The notes beneath the pieces are model-generated. The model did not search any database. It saw only the letters and a program-made list of their open reading frames with translations, and was not told the DNA's origin. A stretch of DNA of 64,000 nucleotides from an uncultured Desulfobacter sp. GTDB taxonomy: Bacteria; Desulfobacterota; Desulfobacteria; Desulfobacterales; Desulfobacteraceae. Positions within the stretch are counted from its first letter, which is position 1. Each line of letters begins with the position of its first letter. Below, piece after piece: positions 18,777 through 27,673 of this stretch. The stretch is from the NCBI RefSeq assembly GCF_963677125.1, contig NZ_OY781882.1, positions 2,426,501 through 2,490,500 of the forward strand, in the 5' to 3' direction. A program made the translations under genes and the position numbers.

Positions 18777-19942
18777 TATATTGTTTCTAAAATAGCCCTT
18801 TTTATATCCCGAATATGTTTTGGTGGCGCTTTCGGTACTATATTAGCCAAATAAGAAGCCTCCATATCTGGATCATCTGGAGAGAACCCATGCATACCCT
18901 GAACAGGAGTATAACTCATATAACTTGGGCAAATCAATGTTCCGGGTTGCATAAGAAATATAATTTCACCAAACCTTCTATCTTCAAAAAAAGCGCCTTC
19001 TTCTTTCAGTATTGTATCGCTGACTATATTACCGTATTCAAGTTCGAATAATTTCTGAGTTATAGCGTCTCTGCATTTTGCGTTCATAAACCAAAAACGT
19101 GCCATGGTTGAATCATACATCACAGCATAATCCTTACCTTCTGTGAATCCAAGTTCTTTGATGGTTGTTATCATATCGACTGTTGATTTTATAGGTACCA
19201 TGCCATGGTCGGAAAATATATGAAGAACAATGTTGCAATAATGTTTTTGAGCGTTTTCGACCAGGTTTGTAACTTGTCTTTCATACCACCTTATCTTTTG
19301 TTTCACCTTTTCCGGTTCATTTACATGAGCATGGAGGAAGGCGTCAAGCTGACACAAATAAAGATAAAAAACATCAGAAGTTGAATTAATTATATCGTTA
19401 TTAACCTTTGAGAATATATGCTCATCTGAAGCCCCCTGAACATAGGAATACACCTTGTATTTCTTCTGAATCCTTTCCAAATCATCAAAAATAGATTGAT
19501 TACCTATCAGCCCACCAGGAGAATAAATATTTCTTTTTTCACAGAGATCAAATTGAGGGAGATATTTTACAGGAATTGCAAAGTCGCTGAAATACCCTCT
19601 ATGTTTTGCCATTCTCCGTGAAAATTGTCGAATAAGGAATCTAGAATATCTATTTTCTTTTAGTAGTTCAGGTACCCATTCAAACCGTTTCAACCACTTG
19701 TAAGGAGAAGTCTGAGGAGAATAATAAACAGAATTCCAAAGCTCCATTTTATCCCCGGACACGCCTGAAAGTACTGTCGGCACTGCCGAACTGCTGAAAC
19801 CAAGAATGGTCCTCAACCCTGTTCTATAATCAGCGATGTCGGAAAACGCTTTATATTTTTTTACAAGTTCCCATCCCAAAGCATCAATAAGTATTGCAAT
19901 CACTGCTTTCTTTTTTTTTCGGGCACGCGTATCATCCAACAT
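18776..19942 (-). CDS. alkaline-phosphatase-fold phosphodiesterase/nucleotide pyrophosphatase-like protein
   Basis: 388 residues, no signal peptide. The start AVIAILIDALGWELV and the loop FSSSAVPTVLSGVSGDKMELWN match type I phosphodiesterase/nucleotide pyrophosphatase proteins, with Asp as first metal ligand and Ser or Thr as nucleophile. Later FSDHGMVPI gives the Asp-His metal ligands and MHGFSPDDPDM the last His. It may remove or transfer a phospho-group, fitting the nearby CDP-alcohol phosphotransferase. Its stop codon is formed across the right end of the IS. Start overlaps the acyltransferase stop by 11 bases. Confidence 0.75.
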   Translation of the reverse strand: MLDDTRARKKKKAVIAILIDALGWELVKKYKAFSDIADYRTGLRTILGFSSSAVPTVLSGVSGDKMELWNSVYYSPQTSPYKWLKRFEWVPELLKENRYSRFLIRQFSRRMAKHRGYFSDFAIPVKYLPQFDLCEKRNIYSPGGLIGNQSIFDDLERIQKKYKVYSYVQGASDEHIFSKVNNDIINSTSDVFYLYLCQLDAFLHAHVNEPEKVKQKIRWYERQVTNLVENAQKHYCNIVLHIFSDHGMVPIKSTVDMITTIKELGFTEGKDYAVMYDSTMARFWFMNAKCRDAITQKLFELEYGNIVSDTILKEEGAFFEDRRFGEIIFLMQPGTLICPSYMSYTPVQGMHGFSPDDPDMEASYLANIVPKAPPKHIRDIKRAILETI

Positions 19943-20705
19943 TGATAGACCTCGGTATTTGTCTTTGTACTAATTTCACAGCTTTTTTCAAGGTGATTGC
20001 ACCAAAAACACTTAAAAGCATTCCATACAAAAACAATTCAACGATATTGATATGTAAAAAATAACATAAAGCGACCAATACACCACCATGGATCAAAAAA
20101 AAACAATAACAATAGCTCTGAATTGAAAACAACTTATTCTCCATATAATTTTTATTATTTTTTCTGCCCGGGAGAACTGGATAGCGAGTAGATATTAAAA
20201 AACCGATAGCAAATGATAAAAAATAATATTCTTTATGCAACCACAACGAAAAAATACAGGACCCAATAGCCCAAACTATGATTTTAAAGTATAAGTTTTT
20301 ATATAAAGATTGGAAATATGTAAACAGATAGATAAGAAGTATAAAAGTGATATACCAGGCAATCACATATACTTTATTCTTTAAAAACATATTCCCACCC
20401 CAAAAAGTAACTAAATCCTCCAAAAGCGTGGTTTCCTTATAAGAAACAACCCGATTTGCCAACAAGACAGGTATGATGACCAACCAGTATGGTAGCATTA
20501 TCGAAAACACCCTTTTTTTTAACCACTGATAACGATCTAATTTCACGTTAGATGAAAGATAACCAGTTAAAAAACAGAAGACCAAAATAGAAATAAAATC
20601 GATGTTGTGATTGTTGACTCCAAATTGACTTAAAACATGAAACATATATATACCAAATGTGGCAAATATTCTCGCAAGGCTTAGTGTTAAAGAAATAATT
20701 TTCAC
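19932..20705 (-). CDS. acyltransferase-3-like membrane protein (short)
   Basis: 257 residues, 7-9 predicted membrane helices. The N-terminus LARIFATFGIYMFHVLSQFG has the Arg and, eleven residues later, His arrangement of acyltransferase-3 (OafA/NodX-type) proteins, which O-acetylate or O-acylate sugars. The YWLVIIPVLLANR segment and the WYITFILLIYLF helix also fit. The family is usually 330-380 residues, so this one is short and may lack final helices. It overlaps the phosphodiesterase-like gene by 11 bases. Inferred role: O-acylation of the exopolysaccharide. Confidence 0.65.
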   Translation of the reverse strand: MKIISLTLSLARIFATFGIYMFHVLSQFGVNNHNIDFISILVFCFLTGYLSSNVKLDRYQWLKKRVFSIMLPYWLVIIPVLLANRVVSYKETTLLEDLVTFWGGNMFLKNKVYVIAWYITFILLIYLFTYFQSLYKNLYFKIIVWAIGSCIFSLWLHKEYYFLSFAIGFLISTRYPVLPGRKNNKNYMENKLFSIQSYCYCFFLIHGGVLVALCYFLHINIVELFLYGMLLSVFGAITLKKAVKLVQRQIPRSINVG

Positions 20706-20765
20706 GTCCCTCTATTCAAATTTACAACGCTGATGGAGTAAAATATATAGTTTGTTAAAATTAAT

Positions 20766-21860
20766 TCATTTCCGGCCAGCATGATCCCATCTACCCAAAT
20801 CGTTGCTGCGAATAACTTTAAAAAAAGCAAGAATAGGCTGTATTATTGTAATAATAATATTTCGAAATCTGGAAATAGACAAAAAAGAGAGGACTAAAAT
20901 CAAAAAAAAACAAACGACAATGTAAAAAGGAAAAAACGCAAGAAAGAAACTGGTGATGACCAAAGGAGCCCAAATGGACACCATCCACCGGTTAATTTTA
21001 TGGAGAAAAACAATGCTCAAAAGAACAGGAGAAAGAAGTAGTCTTTTAAATAATCGAAATACAACGTCCATCCCGCCAGCCATAACCCGACATCGTTTGT
21101 GCAGCTCTGTTTCTTCATCAGTGCGGTGACAACTGACGATACTTTCCTGGCATTGCATGCTCCGCCAACCACCTAACAGAATTGAAATAGGTATCCATAG
21201 ATCGTCCGCCATGACGCCTGTCGGGATAGTTTCAAATGCTTGCTTTCGAAATCCATATAGCCAGCCGTTGAATACAATAAGCTCTCCATTTTCTGACTCT
21301 TTTTCCCTGATAAGAAGGTCTATAGACCAATATCTCTGCTGAACAGATTTTTCTCCTAAATCGTATAGCGGCACAGAAGATATACAACCCAATGAACGGT
21401 TGCTCTGAAACATGTCGATAAGCGCATGAAGAGCAAACGGGTGCAGGATGGTATCACAGTCTGTTGACAATATACATTCCCCAGTACTTTGCTGAACAAG
21501 GCGGTTGATAGTTTGACATTTCCCAACATTGCTGAAGTCAAAAACTTTCCAGTTGGACAGTCGGTGACGGGCAATGAATTCATTTGCAATCTTAACAGTG
21601 TTATCTGTGCTGCCATCAGAACCGATAAGAACCTCATAATCCAGCATCAGTTCCTCACTTCTTTCCTTCAAATTGCTCAATTTTTCTTCAATGCATTCTT
21701 CCTCATTGTAAGCAGGCAAAATGATAGATACTTTTAATATCGATTCGCCTTTATAAGCATCCTGTTTATGTTTTACAGCAGACATCAAGCTGATACACCA
21801 AGGCGAAAAAACAATAAGCGCAATAAAAAGGCAGCTGATAATAAAAAGTGCGATCATCAT
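20766..21860 (-). CDS. membrane glycosyltransferase, family GT2
   Basis: 364 residues. One N-terminal membrane helix, then a GT-A domain: VSIILPAYNEEECIEEKLSN, GSDGSTDNT, the metal-binding STDCDTI, and the QQRYW-like acceptor segment. Two or three C-terminal helices follow (about 285-345). The arrangement resembles processive or integral GT2 enzymes such as hyaluronan-synthase-like proteins, although the canonical QxxRW is only approximate here. It transfers a sugar from a nucleotide donor at the cytoplasmic face. Donor unknown. Confidence 0.8.
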   Translation of the reverse strand: MMIALFIISCLFIALIVFSPWCISLMSAVKHKQDAYKGESILKVSIILPAYNEEECIEEKLSNLKERSEELMLDYEVLIGSDGSTDNTVKIANEFIARHRLSNWKVFDFSNVGKCQTINRLVQQSTGECILSTDCDTILHPFALHALIDMFQSNRSLGCISSVPLYDLGEKSVQQRYWSIDLLIREKESENGELIVFNGWLYGFRKQAFETIPTGVMADDLWIPISILLGGWRSMQCQESIVSCHRTDEETELHKRCRVMAGGMDVVFRLFKRLLLSPVLLSIVFLHKINRWMVSIWAPLVITSFFLAFFPFYIVVCFFLILVLSFLSISRFRNIIITIIQPILAFFKVIRSNDLGRWDHAGRK

Positions 21861-21880
21861 TTAAAACTTACAGACTCAGG

Positions 21881-22837
21881 TTATCCTTTTAAAAATTCAT
21901 ATTTGATCGTGTTGTCAATTGCCTCTGCCAAGCTGTAAGGAGCCCTAAACCCTGTTGCAAATAATTTATCCCCATTTAATGTAGTATGCTCACAAAATTT
22001 CTTAATCCGGATGGAACTGACGGGAAACTCCCTGTGGGTAATAGTAGAAAGGAGGTCAAAAAAATAACCGACCATCAGGCCAAAAGCGTAGGGGAATCTG
22101 AGCAACCGCCCTTTTTTCTTCAGACTTGCCCTTGTAATTTCAACCAGCTCATTCATTGAGAGATCTGGTTTGTCGGTGTAATTATATATGCCGACACCAC
22201 TACCTTTGCTAATAATATAATCCATAAACGCGACAATGTTTTTAAGATATGCCACGGATTTTTCATTCCTGCCGGAACCAACCATTGCGAAGCGGTTACT
22301 GTAAATCTGGTGAAATAGATTATATACATTTCCTCGATTGTTTTCTCCAAAAACCACTGTTGGACGTAATATAATCAGATCAGATTCCGGATATTCTTCT
22401 GCCCATTTAAGCAACGCTTGTTCTGCCTGATATTTACTGTGCCCATAATCGTTAAACGGATCCGGGGTCATGGTCTCAACAACTTCCCCCTTATCTAGGC
22501 CATATACAGCAGCGGTACTGGTGAAAAGTATTTTTTTAATTGTGTTGGCCTTTGCCGCAGCTATAACGTTTTTAATCCCTCCTACGTTTACATCGTAATA
22601 AAGAGAGATCGGTTCAACGTTATCGGCATGTTCTGCAGCGAGGTTAATGATAAGATCGCACTCTTTTGATGCTTCAATAACAGCTTCAAGATCCCTGATG
22701 TCCCCTTGAATACATAATTCCGGAAACTGAGAACTTTTTTTCAAATCTAATATTACGATGATATGTCCACGTTTCAAAAGCATGCCCGTTAATTCGGTCC
22801 CTATGAACCCGCTTCCGCCTACAATTAAGATTTTCAT
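21881..22837 (-). CDS. NAD-dependent sugar epimerase/dehydratase
   Basis: 318 residues, extended SDR fold: NAD-binding GGSGFIGTELTGMLL at the N-terminus, STAAVYG around residue 110, and catalytic YGHSK. The EPISLYYDVNVGGIKNVI and RPTVVFGENNRGNVYNLF segments are typical of UDP-sugar epimerases. It makes or modifies a nucleotide sugar for the adjoining glycosyltransferases. Specificity cannot be read from sequence. Twenty bases separate it from the GT2 gene and 27 from the GT4 gene, in one operon. Confidence 0.8.
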   Translation of the reverse strand: MKILIVGGSGFIGTELTGMLLKRGHIIVILDLKKSSQFPELCIQGDIRDLEAVIEASKECDLIINLAAEHADNVEPISLYYDVNVGGIKNVIAAAKANTIKKILFTSTAAVYGLDKGEVVETMTPDPFNDYGHSKYQAEQALLKWAEEYPESDLIILRPTVVFGENNRGNVYNLFHQIYSNRFAMVGSGRNEKSVAYLKNIVAFMDYIISKGSGVGIYNYTDKPDLSMNELVEITRASLKKKGRLLRFPYAFGLMVGYFFDLLSTITHREFPVSSIRIKKFCEHTTLNGDKLFATGFRAPYSLAEAIDNTIKYEFLKG

Positions 22838-22864
22838 TGTTACTCCTGTGTTCTCGGGGTATTT

Positions 22865-24022
22865 TTACTTTTTCTCAATTTTTCTTTCCAGCACAGCTTC
22901 ATAAAGATTTTCTAATTTCTGCAGCTGCCGTTTCATATCAAAATGTTTTTTTGCAAACTTCATTGCAGCGATAGACATTGTTTTTCGCAAATCAGGCGAG
23001 ATTATCAGTTTTTCTATGCAACTTTTAAGTGCTTCTGTGTCTGCCACTGGTATCAAAAAACCGGATTCACCATTCTGGATAACATCCGCACTTCCGTCCA
23101 CGTTTGTAGCAATAGATGGTATCCCCATAGCAGCACCTTCAATAAGAGTAAGCGGCATGCCTTCAAAAAGAGAAGGAAGAAGAAGTATATCCAGCAAAGC
23201 CATCAGTTCCGGGATATCTTCCCGGAACCCCAGAAAATGCACATTATTTTGTATTTGATCCTGATTCGCTTTTTTTCTAAGAAAACGCTCAAGACTTCCC
23301 TGGCCAATAACCAAAATATGGGTATTGGGGAAACGTCTAATCAGGTCTGGTAAAACTTTGAACAAATATCGATGCCCTTTTTGTTCTTCAAGCCTTCCAA
23401 TGATTCCAAGAATAGTTGCTTCGCCTGGCAGTCCCAGCTCATTTTTAAGTTTTGCTATATTCTGTGTGGAAACGCCTCTATGTGAAAAGGAATTCAGATC
23501 GCACCAATTATGGATCGTACTCACTTTTTGAACCGGATATCTTTTTTCATTAATGAAATATTCTGCGACAGGCGTACTTACAGCAACCATTTGATCAACC
23601 AAATTGCTTATCAGCATATCTATCCCATTGGGGATCACCTTTTTGAATCCAGACCGCCATCTTTCAACAAGGTGACCGGTCTCAATGACTGCAGGAACTC
23701 CGGAAAAAACCGCTGCCGGTGCTCCTACTCTTGTTGCATTATACAAATGACAATGCAGGATGTCCGGTTTAAGGTTACGAAGAAGAGTAATGAATTCCAT
23801 AAAAGGACGATAACTAAAGCCTTCAATTTGCTTCACAGGAAAAATAGTATATCTATCTTCTGATGTTAAATGGAAATGGGGTGCCAATTCGAGGGGACAG
23901 ATCAAAAAAACTTCAAATTTTTTTGGATTCATTCCAATGGCTATTTCGGCAACATGTTTCTCAACGCCCCCAAACGAAACCGTATTCAAAAAGAGAGCAA
24001 GCCTCATTTTTTTTTTCATCAA
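22865..24022 (-). CDS. glycosyltransferase, family GT4
   Basis: 385 residues, GT-B fold. N-terminal VSFGGVEKHVAEIAIGM is the acceptor-side glycine loop. The C-terminal half has ILGIIGRLEEQKGHRYLFKV and the donor-binding EGMPLTLIEGAAMGIPSIAT with the two Glu of the E-x7-E motif. No membrane helices. It belongs to the same minus-strand operon as the epimerase and GT2 enzyme, and likely adds one sugar to the lipid-linked repeat. PEP-CTERM loci often contain a dedicated GT4 of this type. Confidence 0.85.
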   Translation of the reverse strand: MMKKKMRLALFLNTVSFGGVEKHVAEIAIGMNPKKFEVFLICPLELAPHFHLTSEDRYTIFPVKQIEGFSYRPFMEFITLLRNLKPDILHCHLYNATRVGAPAAVFSGVPAVIETGHLVERWRSGFKKVIPNGIDMLISNLVDQMVAVSTPVAEYFINEKRYPVQKVSTIHNWCDLNSFSHRGVSTQNIAKLKNELGLPGEATILGIIGRLEEQKGHRYLFKVLPDLIRRFPNTHILVIGQGSLERFLRKKANQDQIQNNVHFLGFREDIPELMALLDILLLPSLFEGMPLTLIEGAAMGIPSIATNVDGSADVIQNGESGFLIPVADTEALKSCIEKLIISPDLRKTMSIAAMKFAKKHFDMKRQLQKLENLYEAVLERKIEKK

Positions 24023-24186
24023 TGTTTATCCAAATGTTTAATGAATCTGTAAAATTAAATTTTGACAACTTGTCGGCTATAGCCAACTGAAATTATTAAC
24101 AGCGATTTGGGAATTTTCGATTTTTTACAGGTTCATTAATGTTAAGCTAATCAATTACGAGTACGGTTGTAGAACACGTTGTTCGC

Positions 24187-25263
24187 TTAATTTGATATCC
24201 CACCACGAACCAAAGGACCTACAGTTGTTGCAACAGAAACTGGTAGTTTCTGCCAAAGCCGTATAAAAGGCTGCATTTTATCCTTGTTAGATGAATCCTT
24301 ATACTTTTTACGATTCTGATTTTTCTCGACATGTAATGCTTGCCAGACAAGCGGCTCCGGTTTTGAACCCCACTGTTTTTTGAATTTATATGTGCCTTCT
24401 CCTGGAGTGGAACGACCGAAATCAAAAAACTCCATCTTCTGATCACAACAATATTCCAAAAGGGATGCATATAACAACATATTTGGAGAAAATCTATTAT
24501 ATTTTCTAAGACTTGAAGCCCAAGGAATTTCAACCTCTCCTTTATATGATATAATAACGCCCGCAGCTACAATAATCTTATTATATTTAACAATGCCAAT
24601 CCTCGCTTTGTCAGTGAAGTGCTCAAAAATTTTCTTAAAAAAAAGTTTACTGTGGACCGGGCTTCCAAGGTCACGCATATTTACTTTAAAAACATCGTAA
24701 AATGCATCAACAAATTCTCTGCCGCCTATAGAAAAAGTCATTCCAGCTTTCAATGGGCGTTTAATCTGGCTACGTAACTTTGATGGGAATGATTTAAGTA
24801 ATTTTACCCCTGAATCGGGTAGGCTCTTCACCATACGAACTTTTTCGTGTTCCATGAGTTCGCTGGTTGAAATTTCCAGATTATTGAAAGGTTTATCTCT
24901 CAAATCAACAAGTTTTACTTTCAATTTTCCAGCCAGATCGACAGCTGCGTCCATGAGCAATCTTTCGGCTTCTCTTTCCTGCACCAAAGCCCCTCCATAG
25001 CTCAAATAAGGCATTGAAACAAGGCTTGATGAAAAAATTGGACTTTTAATATGTATCAATGGCAGGACACCAACCAGCAAGTCATTTCTTTGGGCACAAA
25101 AATAATAAGCGGGTTGATTATATGTGTCCAGAATGACCTTTTTCCAGGCAAAGAGATGACAATGACTTGCACGTGGATGTTTTGTTACAAATTTATTCCA
25201 ACGTGCTTCGAAACTATCATCGACCAAGCATATTTTAATTTTGTGTTTGTCCTCACTAATCAT
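24187..25263 (-). CDS. FemAB-like protein of PEP-CTERM system
   Basis: 358 residues with a GNAT-like FemAB/FemX fold: SHCHLFAWKKVILDTYNQPAYYFCAQ near the N-terminus, a Lys/Arg-rich central helix SKLRSQIKRPLKAG, and ANVII-like strand regions ending FDFGRSTPGEGTYKFKKQWGS, a conserved signature of the FemAB-related family in exosortase loci. FemAB proteins transfer aminoacyl groups; the exosortase-associated members have no proven substrate. The stop is 164 bases from the GT4 start, and its own start is 28 bases from the exosortase stop. Confidence 0.8.
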   Translation of the reverse strand: MISEDKHKIKICLVDDSFEARWNKFVTKHPRASHCHLFAWKKVILDTYNQPAYYFCAQRNDLLVGVLPLIHIKSPIFSSSLVSMPYLSYGGALVQEREAERLLMDAAVDLAGKLKVKLVDLRDKPFNNLEISTSELMEHEKVRMVKSLPDSGVKLLKSFPSKLRSQIKRPLKAGMTFSIGGREFVDAFYDVFKVNMRDLGSPVHSKLFFKKIFEHFTDKARIGIVKYNKIIVAAGVIISYKGEVEIPWASSLRKYNRFSPNMLLYASLLEYCCDQKMEFFDFGRSTPGEGTYKFKKQWGSKPEPLVWQALHVEKNQNRKKYKDSSNKDKMQPFIRLWQKLPVSVATTVGPLVRGGISN

Positions 25264-25290
25264 AAAATAAAAGCCTATGCATCTTAAATC

Positions 25291-26127
25291 CTATTCAAGG
25301 TGCAGTTTTTCTAAAACCATTTTTGAACCAAAAAGCATTGCTAAGCCTATAATAAAGGTCACCATACCTGAAAATTCATGTAAAAAGCCCTTAGCAAATT
25401 GTTCTCCAAATAGAACTGAAAACCAAGCTGTGATAGAAAGCCTGAAAATGTTAACGATAACTGCAATTGGTATGGAGAAGAAAAAAAGTAAAATCTTTTT
25501 AATTTTTCCAGTTGACATAAAGAAAGCGAATGGAATACTCAAGGCCATCATAGTTGCTAGAGACCGGATTCCAGAACAAGCATCAACCACTTCTAAAGTA
25601 ATCGTCGAAAGAATCAAAATATTTCCTTCCCGGAGAATGGGCATACCTGAAATTCGAATGACCTGTTCGGTCAGAAAGGAAGCAAAAAGTTGAAGCGGGA
25701 AAGCCACTTTATTCCAGATTATTCCAGGCAAAGGGATCATAAAAATTAAATATATGATAGGAATAAACAGTTTTAATGTAATGTCTTTGCCATAAAGAAA
25801 AAGGCTGATACCTAAAAAAAGAGTAATAATAGAAGTTCGTTGAAGAAAGTATTCTGAGCCAATCGTTCCAACAATTAGCTGAAAACAGGCCATAACAATT
25901 AAAACAAGCCCCCAATTGGAACTTATCGAGGGAAGCTTCTTCAATTCATCTTTTAAAAAATAAATCAAATAACCGGAGATAAAAGGAATAAGATAGCCGT
26001 GAGAATAGTTTGGGTTGATGCCCCAATCTTCATACAGGTTTTTCAAAATGGGAAAATACAGAAGAATAAAGCCGATGCCAAGAAAAACGAACGCTCCGTA
26101 AACAGTTTTAATTTTTGGCGTATCCAT
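25291..26127 (-). CDS. exosortase (transpeptidase of PEP-CTERM proteins)
   Basis: About 278 residues, eight predicted membrane helices. The three catalytic residues are present: Cys184 in VVDACSGIRSL, Arg229 in VNIFRLSIT and His250 in FLHEFSGM (numbered from the start used here). Exosortases recognise C-terminal PEP-CTERM signals, and a substrate lies at 40111. I prefer the ATG at 26125-26127, one base after the stop of epsI, to the upstream ATG at 26175, which would overlap epsI by 47 bases without a ribosome-binding site. In some types EpsI is fused to the exosortase; here the two are separate adjacent genes. Confidence 0.9.
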   Translation of the reverse strand: MDTPKIKTVYGAFVFLGIGFILLYFPILKNLYEDWGINPNYSHGYLIPFISGYLIYFLKDELKKLPSISSNWGLVLIVMACFQLIVGTIGSEYFLQRTSIITLFLGISLFLYGKDITLKLFIPIIYLIFMIPLPGIIWNKVAFPLQLFASFLTEQVIRISGMPILREGNILILSTITLEVVDACSGIRSLATMMALSIPFAFFMSTGKIKKILLFFFSIPIAVIVNIFRLSITAWFSVLFGEQFAKGFLHEFSGMVTFIIGLAMLFGSKMVLEKLHLE

Positions 26128-26128
26128 A

Positions 26129-26776
26129 TTATTTTTCAAGCTTTTCTCCAGGAATGAAGTGCGAGGAAATTTCATTTATTTGAGAAATAAACTCAAATGT
26201 CTCATTGACGTTGAACTTTCCGCTGTTATCAGGATACGTAATGATTCGGATGAATGATCCGTCCCGACGCCCTGTAAAAACAGCATCAAGGACAAGATAA
26301 ATCTTTTCCAGATATTCGGAAAAGATGACCCGGCCACGGTTAAAATACCAATAATAAGAATAAGTTACACTTCCATTATAGACCAAAGTAAGCTTCTTGA
26401 TTTTATCTTTTATTCCGGGAATTCTAATGACTTCTTCTTTTATAATTTTTCTTCCGCCGCCCGGCATACAATGCAGAGGCGAATGATACTCGCCAGAAAC
26501 CCCCACTGCTTCAAAGTAGCTGATGTACAAATTGATTGTATTGCCACTATTGGATATGTAATTCCAGTTTATATAGTCATCCACACCAAGCATAATTTCC
26601 ACATCATCCGCCATATCAATTGATTCTACCTGATGCCAATCACCGATGGTTTTGGGAAAGTCGGATAATGGTTTCATAATTGGGGTCATTTTGACTGTAT
26701 CGGTTTGCTGGAGGATTAAAAAAGTACACAAAAAGATGATCAGAATTAATAGGATTCTTTTGTTAAAATTTGTCAT
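26129..26776 (-). CDS. epsI: EpsI family exosortase-associated protein
   Basis: 215 residues with one N-terminal membrane anchor (about 8-25) and an extracytoplasmic domain. It shows the EpsI pattern: PLSDFPKTIGDWHQVES, then LYISYFEAVGVSGEYHSPLHCMPGGG with the conserved Cys and His, and VYNGSVTYSYYWYFNRGRV. EpsI occurs with exosortase as a partner domain or separate gene, and is needed for methanolan exopolysaccharide in Methylobacillus. Its biochemical role is not settled. Stop and exosortase start are one base apart. Confidence 0.85.
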   Translation of the reverse strand: MTNFNKRILLILIIFLCTFLILQQTDTVKMTPIMKPLSDFPKTIGDWHQVESIDMADDVEIMLGVDDYINWNYISNSGNTINLYISYFEAVGVSGEYHSPLHCMPGGGRKIIKEEVIRIPGIKDKIKKLTLVYNGSVTYSYYWYFNRGRVIFSEYLEKIYLVLDAVFTGRRDGSFIRIITYPDNSGKFNVNETFEFISQINEISSHFIPGEKLEK

Positions 26777-26791
26777 CTATATGCCTGAAAA

Positions 26792-27673
26792 TTAATTGGT
26801 ACGCGATTTTATATAATTTACACAAGAGATAAAACGACAGTTTTTAAAAGTTTCTATCATTTTTTTTAGCTTTTTAGCCGCTGACACCTGATTCACATAA
26901 TGACGGAACTTAAAGGATCTGGAGGCCTGATTTACTTTTGGTTGATCCGGGTCAAACTCCCATGGATGAGAATAAAAAGTAAACGTCTTTTCTTTCTTTA
27001 GAACTTGGTTCATGCCTTGAAGAAATAGTACTAAAGGAAAAAGTCTGAAATAGCCACCGCCGCCAAGTGGCATAACTCTTCTACCCCAATTAAGGTTGCT
27101 GATTGGAATTTCATAAAAGGCGTTGTCTATTTTGAGACAGCTTTTTCCAATTTGATTTGGGGAAAGAGATATTTTGCCGTATCGGCCGTGCATTGCAAAT
27201 GAATTGTAGCTAGAATCATACATGTAACCTGTTTTTTTTATAATTTTCAGTATGTTGTCATTGACTGCAAAGCTTGGGGCCCGAAATCCATACACAGCTT
27301 CCCCTGTTATATCTTCCAGCAGACTCTTAGCATCTTTTAAATCCTGCTCTAAAGCTTTTGGTGAAAGGGCCGTGCATAGATTATGATTTCTACCATGAGA
27401 GGCAATTTCATGGCCTCGTTGGGCTATCTTACGCATAAGGGATGGATTTTTTTGCGCAATCCACCCTAGAATAAAAAAAGTCGCCTTGGGTTTAAACTTA
27501 AACGAGTCTAAAAGATCAAGGATCAGGTCGATGTTCTTTTCAACCCTCAACGCCTTACTGTCCCAAGATGAAAAAGGAATATATTCTTTAAAGTTCTCAA
27601 CCTGGAACCAGTCTTCCACATCAAAGGTAAGAAGGATGGTTTTCCGTCTTGTTTTCAAAGAATGCTCCTTCAT
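26792..27673 (-). CDS. PEP-CTERM-locus polysaccharide deacetylase with DUF3473 tail
   Basis: 293 residues. NodB-type deacetylase motifs are present: TFDVEDWF (metal Asp pair), EIASHGRNHNL (metal His residues) and YGFRAPSFA. The C-terminal part around FYSHPWEFDPDQPKVN is the DUF3473-like segment that marks the exosortase-associated subfamily. It probably removes N-acetyl groups from GlcNAc or GalNAc in the polymer. No signal peptide is visible, as in relatives. Its start overlaps the stop of the barrel gene by one base. Confidence 0.85.
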   Translation of the reverse strand: MKEHSLKTRRKTILLTFDVEDWFQVENFKEYIPFSSWDSKALRVEKNIDLILDLLDSFKFKPKATFFILGWIAQKNPSLMRKIAQRGHEIASHGRNHNLCTALSPKALEQDLKDAKSLLEDITGEAVYGFRAPSFAVNDNILKIIKKTGYMYDSSYNSFAMHGRYGKISLSPNQIGKSCLKIDNAFYEIPISNLNWGRRVMPLGGGGYFRLFPLVLFLQGMNQVLKKEKTFTFYSHPWEFDPDQPKVNQASRSFKFRHYVNQVSAAKKLKKMIETFKNCRFISCVNYIKSRTN

